From Rugamonas rivuli (GTDB taxonomy: Bacteria > Pseudomonadota > Gammaproteobacteria > Burkholderiales > Burkholderiaceae_D), in the NCBI RefSeq assembly GCF_009380165.1, contig NZ_WHUF01000003.1:930001-994000 (forward strand): a stretch of 64,000 bases of DNA, written 5' to 3'. Made by a program: the position numbers and the translations under genes. Positions 20,603 through 29,725 of the stretch are shown piece after piece. The notes beneath the pieces were generated by a model. The model saw nothing but the letters and a program-made list of their open reading frames with translations, made no database searches and was not told where the DNA came from. The number at the start of each line of letters is the position of its first letter. Position 1 is the first letter of the stretch.

Positions 20603-22897
20603 TCAGGTAATTTGCATCGCCGGTGCTAACTTTAACAGCAAAATCACTACCGACGCGCCACTTCTATCGACATGGTTCTGGATATCGATCCTGCCCCCAT
20701 GTTCATCGATAATTTTTTTCACCATCGCCAGCCCCAGGCCTGTGCCTTTGGCCTTCGAGGTGACATACGGTTCGAACGCCCGCGCCAGGATTTTCGGCGC
20801 GAATCCGGGGCCGTTGTCGGAGATCGCCAGCCGCACCGCCGTGCGCGTGCTGCCGTCCGCGCCCTGATAATGAATGGCTTCGCTGATCACGTCAATGTGC
20901 GGCTGCGGTGCGCCCGCCGGCAGCTCGGCCATCGCGTCCTGGGAATTCTGCAGCAGATTGTGGATGACCTGGCGCAGCTGGGTCGCATCGCCCATCACCA
21001 GCGGCAGGCCGGGGGCCAGTTGCGGGTGGATGATGTCGTCGCCCTCGCCGCGCAGGTACAGGTGCAGGATCTCCTCCACCAGCGCGTTCAGGTCCAGCGG
21101 CTCCAGCATGGCCGGCGGGGTCTTGGCATAGTCGCGGAAGTCGTCGACCATGCGCTTCATCGCCGCCACCTGGTTGACGATGGTGGCCGTGCCCTTGTTG
21201 AGCAGCTCGTTGTCGGCCGGCGCCAGCTTGCCTTCCAGCTTCATCTGCAGGCGCTCGGCCGACAGCTGGATAGGCGTCAGCGGATTCTTGATCTCGTGCG
21301 CCAGGCGGCGCGCCACCTCGCCCCAGGCGATCGAGCGCTGCGCCGAAATCACGTCGGAAATATCGTCGAACACCACCAGGTAGCCGCTGCCGCCGCCCTC
21401 GATCGGCAGGCGCGAGCCGCGCGTGAGCAGGGTCTGGTCGTTGTCGTCCAGCGCGGCGCTGCGGCGCGGCACCTCGATCTGGCGCTGCCAGTGCAGCCGC
21501 TGCAGGTTGCGCCCGGCCGCCGACTGCGCGCTCTGCGCCGCGAACGCCGCCACGATGGCGCCGCCGAATTCCTGCAAGCCTTCGATCTCGTCGAGCTTCT
21601 GGCCTATCATCGTCACGCCGGCCTGCTGCAGGATGCGCTCGACCGAGTCGTTGCAGCTGATCAGGTGGAACTCATGGTCCAGCACCATCACCCCGGCCGA
21701 CATATTGGCCAGCACCGATTCCAGGTGGGTCTTGGCGTTTTGCAGCGCGGCGCGGTTGCGCTCGACCGCGCTGCGGGCGTCCGACAGCTGGCGCGTCATG
21801 GTGTTGAACGATTGCGTCAGCGTGCCCAGCTCGTCCGAGGTGGCGACGATGGGGCGCGGTGACAGGTCGCCCTCGGCCACCGCGCGCGTGCCCTCGGCCA
21901 GCAGCAGCAGCGGCTGGGCCAGGTCGCTGGCGATCAGGAAGGCACTGGCGATGGCGCCAAACACCGCCAGCAGCAGGGTCAGCGTCAGCGTCACGATGTA
22001 CATCTTGCGCAGGCCGACGCGGGCCACGAAGCGTTCCTTGTAGTCCGAATAGGCGCTGCGGATGGTCTCGCCGTCGGCCGCCAGCTGCGCCGGCGCCAGC
22101 TGGATCAATTGCAGATAGCGCGGCGCCAGGTGGGTGCCGTTGGCCTGCACGAAGTCCGGGATGGCCATCACCACCCGCAGCCGCAGCTGGCTGGCGCTGT
22201 CCTGGGCGTTGACGGGGGCGTTGATCAGGTTGCTGCGCAGCTCGCTGCCGCCCTCGGGCGCGCCGTAGCCGCCGTCCTTGGCCTTGGCCATCATTTCGCG
22301 GGTTGGCAGGTCGGCGCTGAGGTTGCCGCTGCGGTTGGCGCGGGCGCTGATGATCAGGCCGCCATCGGCGTCGACGATGATGGCATTCTGCATGCCGCTG
22401 TGTTCCTTGACCAGGCCGGCCAGCGCGGCGCGCTCGGTGCCGTAGGGCCGTTCGGCCAGTTGCAGCACGGTCTTGTTGGCGGTCGCGCTCAAGTCCTTGA
22501 GCGCCGTGTCCAGGCCGGCGCGGCTGAGGTTGATGCCGGACTCCAGCGCCTCCTCGACCGGCACGTTGAACCACGATTCGATCGAATGGGAGACGAACTG
22601 CACCGACACCAGGAAGATCACCAGCCCCGGCAGCACGCCGATGGCGGCGAACAGCAGCACCAGCCGCGTCATCAGCTTGGAGCCGAACTTGCCGCTCTTG
22701 TAGCGCGCGTAGAGCCGGAACAGCGACACCGCCACCAGCAGCAGCAGCGCGCCGGCCACGGCCGCGTTCAAGCCCAGCAGCCAGGCGTAGTAGCGGTCGA
22801 AGAAGCCGGAATTGTCGGAGGCGGAGGCCAGCAGGAACAGCAGGATACTGATGAGGGCGCCGCCGACGACGGAAAAGTACCGCAAGGCCGTGCTCAC
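20603..22897 (-). CDS. ntrY: NtrY-like membrane sensor histidine kinase
   Basis: A 764-residue sensor kinase. Three N-terminal helices (about 8-26, 38-60, 76-102), a periplasmic region (about 103-295) and a fourth helix (about 298-322) precede a HAMP (about 325-375) and a PAS domain (about 385-490). The HisKA box ARRLAHEIKNPLTP has phosphoacceptor H534, and the ATPase has N-box HNLLQNSQDA, G1 DNGPGF and G2 GTGLGL. This is the NtrY architecture. It is adjacent to the ntrX-like regulator and abuts the DUF4390 gene (stop at 22898, start at 22897), implying one transcript from rsmB onward. Confidence 0.95.
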   Translation of the reverse strand: MSTALRYFSVVGGALISILLFLLASASDNSGFFDRYYAWLLGLNAAVAGALLLLVAVSLFRLYARYKSGKFGSKLMTRLVLLFAAIGVLPGLVIFLVSVQFVSHSIESWFNVPVEEALESGINLSRAGLDTALKDLSATANKTVLQLAERPYGTERAALAGLVKEHSGMQNAIIVDADGGLIISARANRSGNLSADLPTREMMAKAKDGGYGAPEGGSELRSNLINAPVNAQDSASQLRLRVVMAIPDFVQANGTHLAPRYLQLIQLAPAQLAADGETIRSAYSDYKERFVARVGLRKMYIVTLTLTLLLAVFGAIASAFLIASDLAQPLLLLAEGTRAVAEGDLSPRPIVATSDELGTLTQSFNTMTRQLSDARSAVERNRAALQNAKTHLESVLANMSAGVMVLDHEFHLISCNDSVERILQQAGVTMIGQKLDEIEGLQEFGGAIVAAFAAQSAQSAAGRNLQRLHWQRQIEVPRRSAALDDNDQTLLTRGSRLPIEGGGSGYLVVFDDISDVISAQRSIAWGEVARRLAHEIKNPLTPIQLSAERLQMKLEGKLAPADNELLNKGTATIVNQVAAMKRMVDDFRDYAKTPPAMLEPLDLNALVEEILHLYLRGEGDDIIHPQLAPGLPLVMGDATQLRQVIHNLLQNSQDAMAELPAGAPQPHIDVISEAIHYQGADGSTRTAVRLAISDNGPGFAPKILARAFEPYVTSKAKGTGLGLAMVKKIIDEHGGRIDIQNHVDRSGASVVILLLKLAPAMQIT

Positions 22898-23470
22898 TTA
22901 CTCCGCCTTGTACTGGAAGATTTTCTTGTCGGACGCCAGGCGCCATTCGCTGCTGTTCAGGGCTGTGACCTTGAGCGGCTTGGACACATAGTTCGGGTCC
23001 AGCCCCATGCTCAGCTTGACGTTATAGGTCTTGCCCACCTCCAGCGCGCCGCGCGGCGCCACCAGCCAGCGGTTGGGGCTGCGGATCAGGAACAGCGCAT
23101 CGTCCAGCGACGAGAAGGTCTGGCGCACATTGCCGTCGACCGTCACATGGTACTGGCGGGTCAGCACGTTGTAGTACAGGCTGATGGTCTGGCGCTTGAC
23201 GATGGCTTTCTCGTCGAACCAGTACCAGCGCGGACGGGTGAATTCGATTTCGGTGGTGAAGTACAGGGTCACGCCGTACTGCAGCGTGTCCTCCATGTCG
23301 TGGGTCAGTTCGAAGCTGTATTTGGCGTTGAGCTTGTAGCCCTCGTCGCTGGCCTCGATCAGCCAGCGGCGGATTTCCACGCCGTCGGCGGCGTTCGCGG
23401 CCTGCGGCAGCACGCAGGCCAGTACCAGCAGCAGTTGTCCGATCAGGAGGCGAAAAAATCGTGATGTCAC
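22898..23470 (-). CDS. DUF4390 exported protein
   Basis: A protein of about 190 residues matching DUF4390, a family found between rsmB/sun and ntrY in Burkholderiales. The GTG at 23468-23470 begins TSRFFRLLIGQLLLVLACVL, a clean signal peptide ending at ANA-ADG. The mature part is beta-rich with FTRPRWYWFDE near 95 and LSMGLDPNYVSKPL near 155. An in-frame ATG at 23551, overlapping the rsmB stop by 8 bp, would add 27 residues ahead of the signal peptide and is less likely, though neither start has a strong ribosome-binding site. Probably periplasmic; function unknown. Confidence 0.85.
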   Translation of the reverse strand: MTSRFFRLLIGQLLLVLACVLPQAANAADGVEIRRWLIEASDEGYKLNAKYSFELTHDMEDTLQYGVTLYFTTEIEFTRPRWYWFDEKAIVKRQTISLYYNVLTRQYHVTVDGNVRQTFSSLDDALFLIRSPNRWLVAPRGALEVGKTYNVKLSMGLDPNYVSKPLKVTALNSSEWRLASDKKIFQYKAE

Positions 23471-23543
23471 GTGGGGGCCGGTGCTCAAAAGGTCCGTCGG
23501 TAGCAAATGGGCAGCTAGGTTGGCAACTAAACAGGCAAAACGG

Positions 23544-24947
23544 TTACGCATTTTTCTGGAACAGCGCGTAGAACAAACCATCGTGATCCTGCCCTGCGCC
23601 ACCGGCGGGGAGCAACTGGCCTGGCGCATCGAGCCGCACAGCCTGGTTTCGTACTGCAAACGCGGCTGCCTGCGCCTCCGATTCCTGCGGCCACAAGGAA
23701 CATGTCACGAATAGCAATTTACCACCCGGTGCAAGCATCTGCCAAAGGTTGTCGAGGATTTTGGACGAAAGTGTTGCAAGTTGGAGCGTGTCGCCCTTGC
23801 GGCGCAGCCAGCGGATATCCGGGTGGCGACGCACGATGCCCGAGGCCGTGCACGGCACGTCGGCCAGGATGCGGTCGAACGGTTTGCCATCCCACCAGCC
23901 GGCGCTCTGGGCGTCGGCGGTGCGCAGCGTGGCCTGCTGGCCGAGCCGTTCCAGGTTCTCGCCGACCCGGGCCAGGCGCTTGGCGTCGGCGTCCAGCGCC
24001 GTCACGCTGGCGTCGGCCAGTTCCAGGATGTGACAAGTCTTGCCGCCGGGAGCGGCGCAGGCGTCGAGCACGCGCATGCCGTCCCGCACGTCCAGCAGCG
24101 GCGCGGCCAGCTGGGCGCCGGCGTCCTGCACCGACACCAGGCCGTCGCTGAAGCCGGGGATCAGCGTCACGCCGACCGGCTTGGCCAGCCGTACCGCATA
24201 CGGCCCGATCTGGGTCGCCGCCATGCCGGCCGCTTCCAGAGTGGCCAGGTAGGCGGTCATCGTGGTCTTGCGGGCGTTGATGCGCAAGGTCAGCGGCGGC
24301 GCGCTGTTGCCGGTGGTGAGCACGCCCTGCCAGTCCTGCGGCCAGGCCGCCTTGGCGGCGTCGATCCACCATTGCGGGTAGTTCCACTTGGCCAGCGGCT
24401 GCAGCAGCGCGGTCTCCAGCAGCGCCTTGCGCTCACGCAGGAAGCGGCGCAGCACGGCGTTGACCATGCCCTTGGCGCGGGCGGTGTCCGGGTGGGCGTC
24501 GGCCGCCGTCACGGTCTGGTCGACCACGGTGAATTCTTCGTACGGCGAGACCTCGTCCGGCGCCGTCATCAGCGCCAGCGCGCAGGCCAGCAGGGCCGCC
24601 ACCAGCGGCTCCGGTGCTTTCGGCGCCATCAGGCCGATCAGGGTTTCGCTCTGGCCCAACTGGCGCATGCAGCGGTAGGCGATGTCCTGCATCGCGCCGC
24701 GCGCCTGCGGAGTGGCCTCGCCCTTGGCCCAGACCTGGGCCAGCGCCTGCGGCAGATTGGTGCCGGTGCGGACCTGGGCCACCGCCTGGGCGGCGCCAAT
24801 CAGGCTGTAGGCCAGCGAATCGGGCTTGAGGCCGGTCTGGAAGCTGGTTTGCAGCGCCGGCTTGAACTCTCGTGCATGGCTGGCGCGCAGCTTGGGCGCA
24901 GCCGCCTTGGCGGGGGACTTTAAGGAGAGCGTCGGACGCTTGTTCAT
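23544..24947 (-). CDS. rsmB: 16S rRNA m5C967 methyltransferase
   Basis: Methylates cytosine 967 of 16S rRNA using SAM. The 467 residues comprise an NusB-like RNA-binding N-terminus (about 45-180) and the Rossmann methyltransferase domain. SAM motif I is DACAAPGGKT (295-304), motif IV DVPCTASG carries C366, and motif VI VTCSLWPQESE has the nucleophile C416; the two-Cys arrangement is diagnostic of RNA m5C methyltransferases. About 40 Lys/Ala-rich residues precede the conserved domain. First gene of the run towards ntrYX. Confidence 0.96.
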   Translation of the reverse strand: MNKRPTLSLKSPAKAAAPKLRASHAREFKPALQTSFQTGLKPDSLAYSLIGAAQAVAQVRTGTNLPQALAQVWAKGEATPQARGAMQDIAYRCMRQLGQSETLIGLMAPKAPEPLVAALLACALALMTAPDEVSPYEEFTVVDQTVTAADAHPDTARAKGMVNAVLRRFLRERKALLETALLQPLAKWNYPQWWIDAAKAAWPQDWQGVLTTGNSAPPLTLRINARKTTMTAYLATLEAAGMAATQIGPYAVRLAKPVGVTLIPGFSDGLVSVQDAGAQLAAPLLDVRDGMRVLDACAAPGGKTCHILELADASVTALDADAKRLARVGENLERLGQQATLRTADAQSAGWWDGKPFDRILADVPCTASGIVRRHPDIRWLRRKGDTLQLATLSSKILDNLWQMLAPGGKLLFVTCSLWPQESEAQAAAFAVRNQAVRLDAPGQLLPAGGAGQDHDGLFYALFQKNA

Positions 24948-25078
24948 ATGCTAATTCCAGGTATTGCCGGCGGGCGTGATCGCGCAGTATACAGCAGTGC
25001 ATATGACAAGGCGATGAAGACGATTGTAACGCTTGTAACCTTCGCGTCCCGATAGCGGGGACTGGGGGCAATAGATGG
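24948..25078. other. Gene-free intergenic stretch upstream of rsmB
   Basis: No convincing coding frame. It should hold the leftward rsmB promoter. A short hairpin CCCG-ATAG-CGGG lies near 25050-25061 with no T run on either side, so I do not call a terminator. Confidence 0.4.
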
Positions 25079-25255
25079 CTAGCGCTTCCTGTGTTTTCTC
25101 GGCGCCTTCTGGTTGCCGGATGCAGCAGGAATGTCTGCACGACTATGATGGGCAAAGGTGGCGATAGTAGCGGCGACCGACGTAACAAGCGACGTCGATA
25201 GACGGAAACTGTTTTTAAAGCCCTCGGAGAACGCGTTAAGCAGTCTGTTCTTCAT
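25079..25255 (-). CDS. Small hypothetical protein (58 aa)
   Basis: A short ORF beginning MKNRLLNAFSEGFKNSFRLS, with a moderately hydrophobic central part (LVTSVAATIATFA) and a very basic tail (RKHRKR). GGGAGGAT on the coding strand, 8 nt before the ATG at 25253-25255, is a strong ribosome-binding site and the main support. It lies in a lower-GC gap between rsmB and argS with the next small ORF 94 bp upstream on the same strand. No family recognised. It could be a small membrane-associated peptide. Confidence 0.5.
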   Translation of the reverse strand: MKNRLLNAFSEGFKNSFRLSTSLVTSVAATIATFAHHSRADIPAASGNQKAPRKHRKR

Positions 25256-25348
25256 TTCCGATCCTCCCATCCTTCGGCGATAAAGCGAAATGCGCCGCCC
25301 AACAACACGAACGCGCATAACACTGAGTCACCATAAACCAAATATAGT

Positions 25349-25570
25349 TCAAACTTTGTAATAAAGTCCAATATCTCCGCAGGGAAAAGGATGAATTCCA
25401 TTCAAAAAATGAAGGAAGAAGGAAACTGCCCAGCCAACCAGAAAGAAGGAAGCGAAAATTACCCCGGTCCCCAACAAGTGACCGACCAGGCCGATCACCG
25501 ATTCCGCATACGTCTTCCGGTGCTCATGCGGAAGATGCGATCTGAATCGTCGAAACATTGGCTCGTCCAT
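25349..25570 (-). CDS. Small hypothetical membrane protein (73 aa)
   Basis: A 73-residue ORF with a basic N-terminus ([19 protein letters not shown]) and one or two transmembrane segments over residues 24-56 ([19 protein letters not shown], then [14 protein letters not shown]). The hydrophobic pattern looks protein-like, but no good ribosome-binding site precedes either ATG (25570 or 25558). Lower GC than its surroundings. Function unknown. Confidence 0.45.
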   Translation of the reverse strand: MDEPMFRRFRSHLPHEHRKTYAESVIGLVGHLLGTGVIFASFFLVGWAVSFFLHFLNGIHPFPCGDIGLYYKV

Positions 25571-25680
25571 TCCAGCTGGTTGTTCACAGCGACTATGGTT
25601 TTACTTTTTCAGTACTCCCCCTCTGTTTTGCGTCAACAATCGGGCTAGACTGTGCTGCCAGGCCCCGCCGTCCCGCTACG

Positions 25681-25709
25681 ATGACCCGGCAGCGGCAAAC
25701 CAGTATAAT
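25681..25709 (+). promoter_or_regulatory. argS: Putative sigma-70 promoter of argS
   Basis: TATAAT (25704-25709) with ATGACC (25681-25686, 4 of 6 matches to TTGACA) and a 17-bp spacer, 85 bp before the argS start. It would serve the argS-SPOR-dsbA-SDR-birA-coaX-SPOR run. Confidence 0.6.
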
Positions 25710-25793
25710 TACCGCTGTTTGGCCGGTGCCAGCGCGCCGTCCGTTTTCGCTTCTGGATGTACTTACACACGCGGTTCAGCCGCCATTTTGCTC

Positions 25794-27503
25794 ATGCTCG
25801 CCCAACAAAAACAAGATATCACCGCCCTGTTCCAGGCCGCCCTCGCTCCCATCCTGGCCGGCACCGAAGTCGCCGCCAACGTCGTGCTGGAGCGACCGCG
25901 CGACCCGTCCCATGGCGACGTGGCCTGCAACATCGCCATGCAACTGGCCAAGCAGCTGAAAATGAACCCGCGTGAACTGGCCACCAAAGTGGTCGACGCT
26001 CTGCTGGCCAACCCGGCCGGCCAAGGCCTGGTCGAATCGGCGGACATCGCCGGCCCGGGCTTCATCAACCTGCGCGTGAGCGCCGCCGCCAAGCAGGCCG
26101 TGGTCAAGGCCGTGCTGGCGCAGGGCGCCGCTTTCGGCACCGCCGAAGCCGGCAAAGGCAAGAGCGTCATCATCGAATTCGTCTCCGCCAACCCGACCGG
26201 CCCGCTGCACGTGGGCCACGGCCGCCAGGCGGCGCTGGGCGACGCGCTGTCGTCGCTGTTCGGCTCCCAGGGCTACGCCGTCACCCGCGAGTTCTACTAC
26301 AACGACGCCGGCGTGCAGATCCAGACCCTGGCCAACTCGGTGCAGGCCCGCCTGCGCGGCCACAAGCCGGGCGACGCCGCCTGGCCTGAATCGGCCTACA
26401 ACGGCGACTACATCGCCGACATCGCAGCCGACTTCCTGCTGAAGAAAACCGTATCGGCCTCGGACGGCTCGCCGGCCACCGCCTCGGGCGACATCGAAGA
26501 CATCGAATCGATCCGCCACTTCGCCGTCACCTACCTGCGCAACGAGCAGGACATCGACCTGCAAGCCTTCGGCGTCAAGTTCGACAACTACTACCTCGAA
26601 TCGTCGCTGTACGCCGACGGCAAGGTGGACGCCGCCGTCGACATGCTCAACAAATCCGGCAAGACCTACGAAGAAGAAGGCGCGCTGTGGCTGCGCACCG
26701 AAGACTACGGCGACGACAAGAACCGCGTGATGCGCAAGAAGGACGGCACCTACACCTACTTCGTGCCGGACGTGGCCTACCACATCGTCAAGTTCCAGCG
26801 CGGCTTTACCCAGGCGATCAACGTCCAGGGTTCGGACCACCACGGCACCATCGCCCGCGTGCGCGCCGGCCTGCAGGCGGTCAACGTCGGCATCCCGCAG
26901 GGCTACCCCGACTACGTGCTGCACAAGATGGTCACGGTGATGAAGGGCGGCGAAGAGGTCAAGATCTCCAAGCGCGCCGGCTCCTACGTGACGGTGCGCG
27001 ACCTGATCGAATGGTCGGGCGGCGGCGACATCGAGAAGGGCCGCGACGCCGTGCGCTTCTTCCTCATCTCCCGCAAGGCCGACACCGAATTCGTATTCGA
27101 CGTCGACGTCGCGCTGAAAACCTCGGACGAAAATCCGGTGTATTACGTGCAGTACGCCCACGCGCGCATCTGCCGCATGCTGGAACAGTGGACCGGCGCC
27201 GAAGCCGACCTGGCCAGCGTCGACCTGTCGCCGCTGACCGCGCCGACCGAAGCGACGCTGCTGGCAACCCTGGCCGCCTACCCGGAAACGCTGGCGCGCG
27301 CGCAAGCGGAACTGGGCCCGCACCAGATCGCGTTCTATCTGCGCGACCTGGCCGCCAACCTGCACAGCTTCTACTTCGCCGAGCGCGTGCTGGTCGACGA
27401 CGAGGCATTGAAGGCGGCCCGTATCGCGCTGATGGTCGCCACCCGCCAGGTGCTGCGCAACGGCCTGGCGCTGATCGGCGTCTCCGCTCCCAACAAAATG
27501 TAA
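25794..27503 (+). CDS. argS: Arginyl-tRNA synthetase
   Basis: Charges tRNA-Arg. Class I synthetase of 569 residues. An N-terminal Add-1 tRNA-contact domain (1-110) precedes the Rossmann core with [15 protein letters not shown] (HIGH box H139-VG-H142) and the KMSKS equivalent [10 protein letters not shown] near residue 386. The helical DALR anticodon domain closes the protein. ATG 25794 ([14 protein letters not shown]) is chosen because the frame upstream, open to 25719, contains the promoter and non-conserved residues. First gene of a seven-gene co-directional run. Confidence 0.97.
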   Translation: MLAQQKQDITALFQAALAPILAGTEVAANVVLERPRDPSHGDVACNIAMQLAKQLKMNPRELATKVVDALLANPAGQGLVESADIAGPGFINLRVSAAAKQAVVKAVLAQGAAFGTAEAGKGKSVIIEFVSANPTGPLHVGHGRQAALGDALSSLFGSQGYAVTREFYYNDAGVQIQTLANSVQARLRGHKPGDAAWPESAYNGDYIADIAADFLLKKTVSASDGSPATASGDIEDIESIRHFAVTYLRNEQDIDLQAFGVKFDNYYLESSLYADGKVDAAVDMLNKSGKTYEEEGALWLRTEDYGDDKNRVMRKKDGTYTYFVPDVAYHIVKFQRGFTQAINVQGSDHHGTIARVRAGLQAVNVGIPQGYPDYVLHKMVTVMKGGEEVKISKRAGSYVTVRDLIEWSGGGDIEKGRDAVRFFLISRKADTEFVFDVDVALKTSDENPVYYVQYAHARICRMLEQWTGAEADLASVDLSPLTAPTEATLLATLAAYPETLARAQAELGPHQIAFYLRDLAANLHSFYFAERVLVDDEALKAARIALMVATRQVLRNGLALIGVSAPNKM

Positions 27504-27524
27504 TTGCGAAGGACATCCCGCACA

Positions 27525-28232
27525 ATGAATTTCCGCTCCAGCCTTACCCCACGTACCCGTCAGAACGGCAACACCATCATCGGCATCGTCATCGGCCTGG
27601 TCATCGGCCTGGCGATCGCCGTGGTCGTGGCCCTGGTGATCAACAAGGGCTCGACGCCGTTCACCGACAAAGGGCGTACCAGCAAGGCCGCGGAACCGAC
27701 TGCGGGACAAGCCGCCGATCCGAACAAGCCGATGTACGGCAACAAGGAAGCGGCGCGCGAGGCGGCCAAGGACTTCGCCAAGGAACCGCCTAAGGCGCCG
27801 CCTCCGGCAGATCCATTGCAAGCGGTGGTCGACAAGATCCAGGGCGCGGCCGCACCGGCGGCGCCTGCGGCGCCAGCACCGGCGCCGGCTCCTGCCGAAA
27901 AGCCGAAAGCTGCACCGGCCACGCCGGCCGCCGCCAACGTCGCGCCGGTACCGGCCAAGGCCGCACCTGCCGCCGCTGCCGACAGCGGCGACGACAAATT
28001 CATCTACTACCTGCAAGCGGGCGCCTTCCGCGAGATCGCCGACGCCGAAAGCGCGCGCGCCAAGCTGGCCCTGCTGGGCTTCGAGGCCAACGTCTCCGAC
28101 CGCGCCACCGACACCGGCGTGCTGCACCGCGTGCGACTGGGCCCGTTCAACCAGGTCGAAACCATGAACAAAGTTCGTAGCAAACTGTCCGAAAACGGCA
28201 TCGATGTCGCCGTCGTCCGCAATCAAAAATAA
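27525..28232 (+). CDS. SPOR-domain membrane protein (FtsN-like)
   Basis: A 235-residue protein with a short cytoplasmic N-terminus, one transmembrane helix (about 17-40, TIIGIVIGLVIGLAIAVVVALVI), a low-complexity Ala/Pro/Lys linker (about 60-160) and a C-terminal SPOR domain (about 165-233, FIYYLQAGAFREIADAESARAKL, then HRVRLGPF). SPOR domains bind denuded septal glycan, so a role in division or envelope remodelling is likely. The start is ATG 27525, 21 bp after argS. It resembles FtsN in layout, but I do not assign the name. Confidence 0.9.
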   Translation: MNFRSSLTPRTRQNGNTIIGIVIGLVIGLAIAVVVALVINKGSTPFTDKGRTSKAAEPTAGQAADPNKPMYGNKEAAREAAKDFAKEPPKAPPPADPLQAVVDKIQGAAAPAAPAAPAPAPAPAEKPKAAPATPAAANVAPVPAKAAPAAAADSGDDKFIYYLQAGAFREIADAESARAKLALLGFEANVSDRATDTGVLHRVRLGPFNQVETMNKVRSKLSENGIDVAVVRNQK

Positions 28233-28247
28233 GCCAGGAGTATCCAG

Positions 28248-28919
28248 ATGCGATTCATGAAATTCGTTGTTGGTGCGTTGATGCTGAGCGTTGCGGCCCT
28301 GTCGCAAGCCTCCCCTGCCGATCCAAAAAACGGCGTCGAATACAAGACGCTGGCCGCGCCGCAGCCGGTCAACAGCGGCAAGAAGGTCGAAGTCATCGAG
28401 TTCTTCGACTATGCCTGCCCGCACTGCTTCGCGTTCGATCCATCGCTGTCCGCCTGGATCAAGAAACAGGGCGACGCCATCGTCTTCAAGCGCGTGCACA
28501 TCTCGCGCAGCGGCACCGACCTGCCGCAGCAAAAGATGTTCCTCACGCTCAGCGCCATGGGCCTGCTCAACGACGCCATGCACACCAAGATCTTCACCGA
28601 GATGCACGTCAACCGCAACCGCATGAACCGCGACGAGATGGCCTTCGACTTCGTCGCCAAGCAGGGCGCGGACCGCCAGAAGTTCATCGAGATCTATCGC
28701 GGCCTGGGCGTGAGCGGCAGCGTGCGCCGCTCGGCATCGATGATGGATGCCTACGGCGTCGATTCGTGGCCGATGATCGCCATCGACGGCAAGTACGTCA
28801 CCTCGCCGACCATGGCCAATGAAGGTTCCAAGTCCGCCACCACCGAGGCCGAACTGCACACCCAGGCCACGCAGGTCATGGACATCCTGGTCGCCAAGGC
28901 GAAAGCGGAAAAGAAATAA
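28248..28919 (+). CDS. dsbA: Thiol:disulfide interchange protein DsbA
   Basis: Periplasmic oxidase that introduces disulfides. The 223-residue precursor has a signal peptide (MRFMKFVVGALMLSVAALSQ, cleavage near ASA/ASP) and a thioredoxin fold with active site C57-P-H-C60 (FFDYACPHCFAF), the DsbA dipeptide. The cis-Pro loop is SWPMIAIDGKY. An AGGAG lies 7 nt before the ATG. It follows the SPOR gene by 15 bp. Confidence 0.96.
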   Translation: MRFMKFVVGALMLSVAALSQASPADPKNGVEYKTLAAPQPVNSGKKVEVIEFFDYACPHCFAFDPSLSAWIKKQGDAIVFKRVHISRSGTDLPQQKMFLTLSAMGLLNDAMHTKIFTEMHVNRNRMNRDEMAFDFVAKQGADRQKFIEIYRGLGVSGSVRRSASMMDAYGVDSWPMIAIDGKYVTSPTMANEGSKSATTEAELHTQATQVMDILVAKAKAEKK

Positions 28920-28921
28920 AG

Positions 28922-29725
28922 ATGAACAACCAGGGCGCCGGGCCGGAGCGGGTCTTCATCACCGGCGCCTCAAGCGGCCTCGGTGCGGCTCTCGCCGCAC
29001 AGTATGCGGCGCAGGGCGCCACCCTGGGCCTGCTGGCCCGCCGCAGCGAGATGCTGGACCAGCTGATCGCCTCCCTCCCCAACCCTGAACGCCACCGCGC
29101 CTACGCGGTCGATGTGCGCGACCACGCCGCCATCGCCGCCGCCGCGCAAGCCTTTCTGGCGCACGCCGGCGGCATCGACGTGGTGATCGCCAACGCCGGC
29201 ATCTCGGTCGGCACGCTGACCGAGTTCGCCGAAGACATCCCGGTATTCGAAGCCGTCATCGCCACCAACGTAGTGGCCACCGCCGCCACCTTCGCGCCCT
29301 TCATTCCGGCGATGAAAGCCCAGATGAAAACGCAAAACCGACCGGCGCGGCTGGTCGGCATCGGCAGCGTGGCCGGCATACGCGGGCTGCCGGGCGCCGA
29401 GGCGTACAGCGCCTCCAAGGCCGCCGTGATCAGCTACTGCGAATCGCTGCGGCTGGAGATGAAACCCTACGGCATCCGCGTCGTCACCATCTGCCCCGGC
29501 TACATCGACACGCCGATGACGCAGGTGAATCCCTACCCGATGCCCTTCCTGATGGCGCCTGAAAAATTCGCCGCCAAGGCCGCGCGCACCATCGCCGCCG
29601 GCAGCAGCTACAAGGTGATCCCGTGGCAGATGGGCGTCGTCGCCAAGGTGCTGCGCATGCTGCCGAACCCACTCTACGACCTGGCCTTCGCCAAGGCGCC
29701 GCACAAACCACGCAAGGCCGCATGA
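28922..29725 (+). CDS. Short-chain dehydrogenase/reductase
   Basis: A 267-residue SDR oxidoreductase. The NAD(P)-binding motif is TGASSGLGAAL (about 15-25), with NAG at about 97-99 (IANAGIS). The catalytic Ser is in IGSVAG (about 145) and the Y-x3-K in YSASKAA (about 159-165). The C-terminal RTIAAGSSYKVIPW region resembles the SDR proteins located upstream of birA in Burkholderiales. Substrate unknown. It starts 2 bp after dsbA and ends in an ATGA overlap with birA. Confidence 0.93.
   Translation: MNNQGAGPERVFITGASSGLGAALAAQYAAQGATLGLLARRSEMLDQLIASLPNPERHRAYAVDVRDHAAIAAAAQAFLAHAGGIDVVIANAGISVGTLTEFAEDIPVFEAVIATNVVATAATFAPFIPAMKAQMKTQNRPARLVGIGSVAGIRGLPGAEAYSASKAAVISYCESLRLEMKPYGIRVVTICPGYIDTPMTQVNPYPMPFLMAPEKFAAKAARTIAAGSSYKVIPWQMGVVAKVLRMLPNPLYDLAFAKAPHKPRKAA

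Noticed and set aside
25049..25063. Hairpin TCCCG-ATAG-CGGGGA near rsmB/argS as terminator
   Set aside because: No T run follows on either strand; too short for a convincing terminator.
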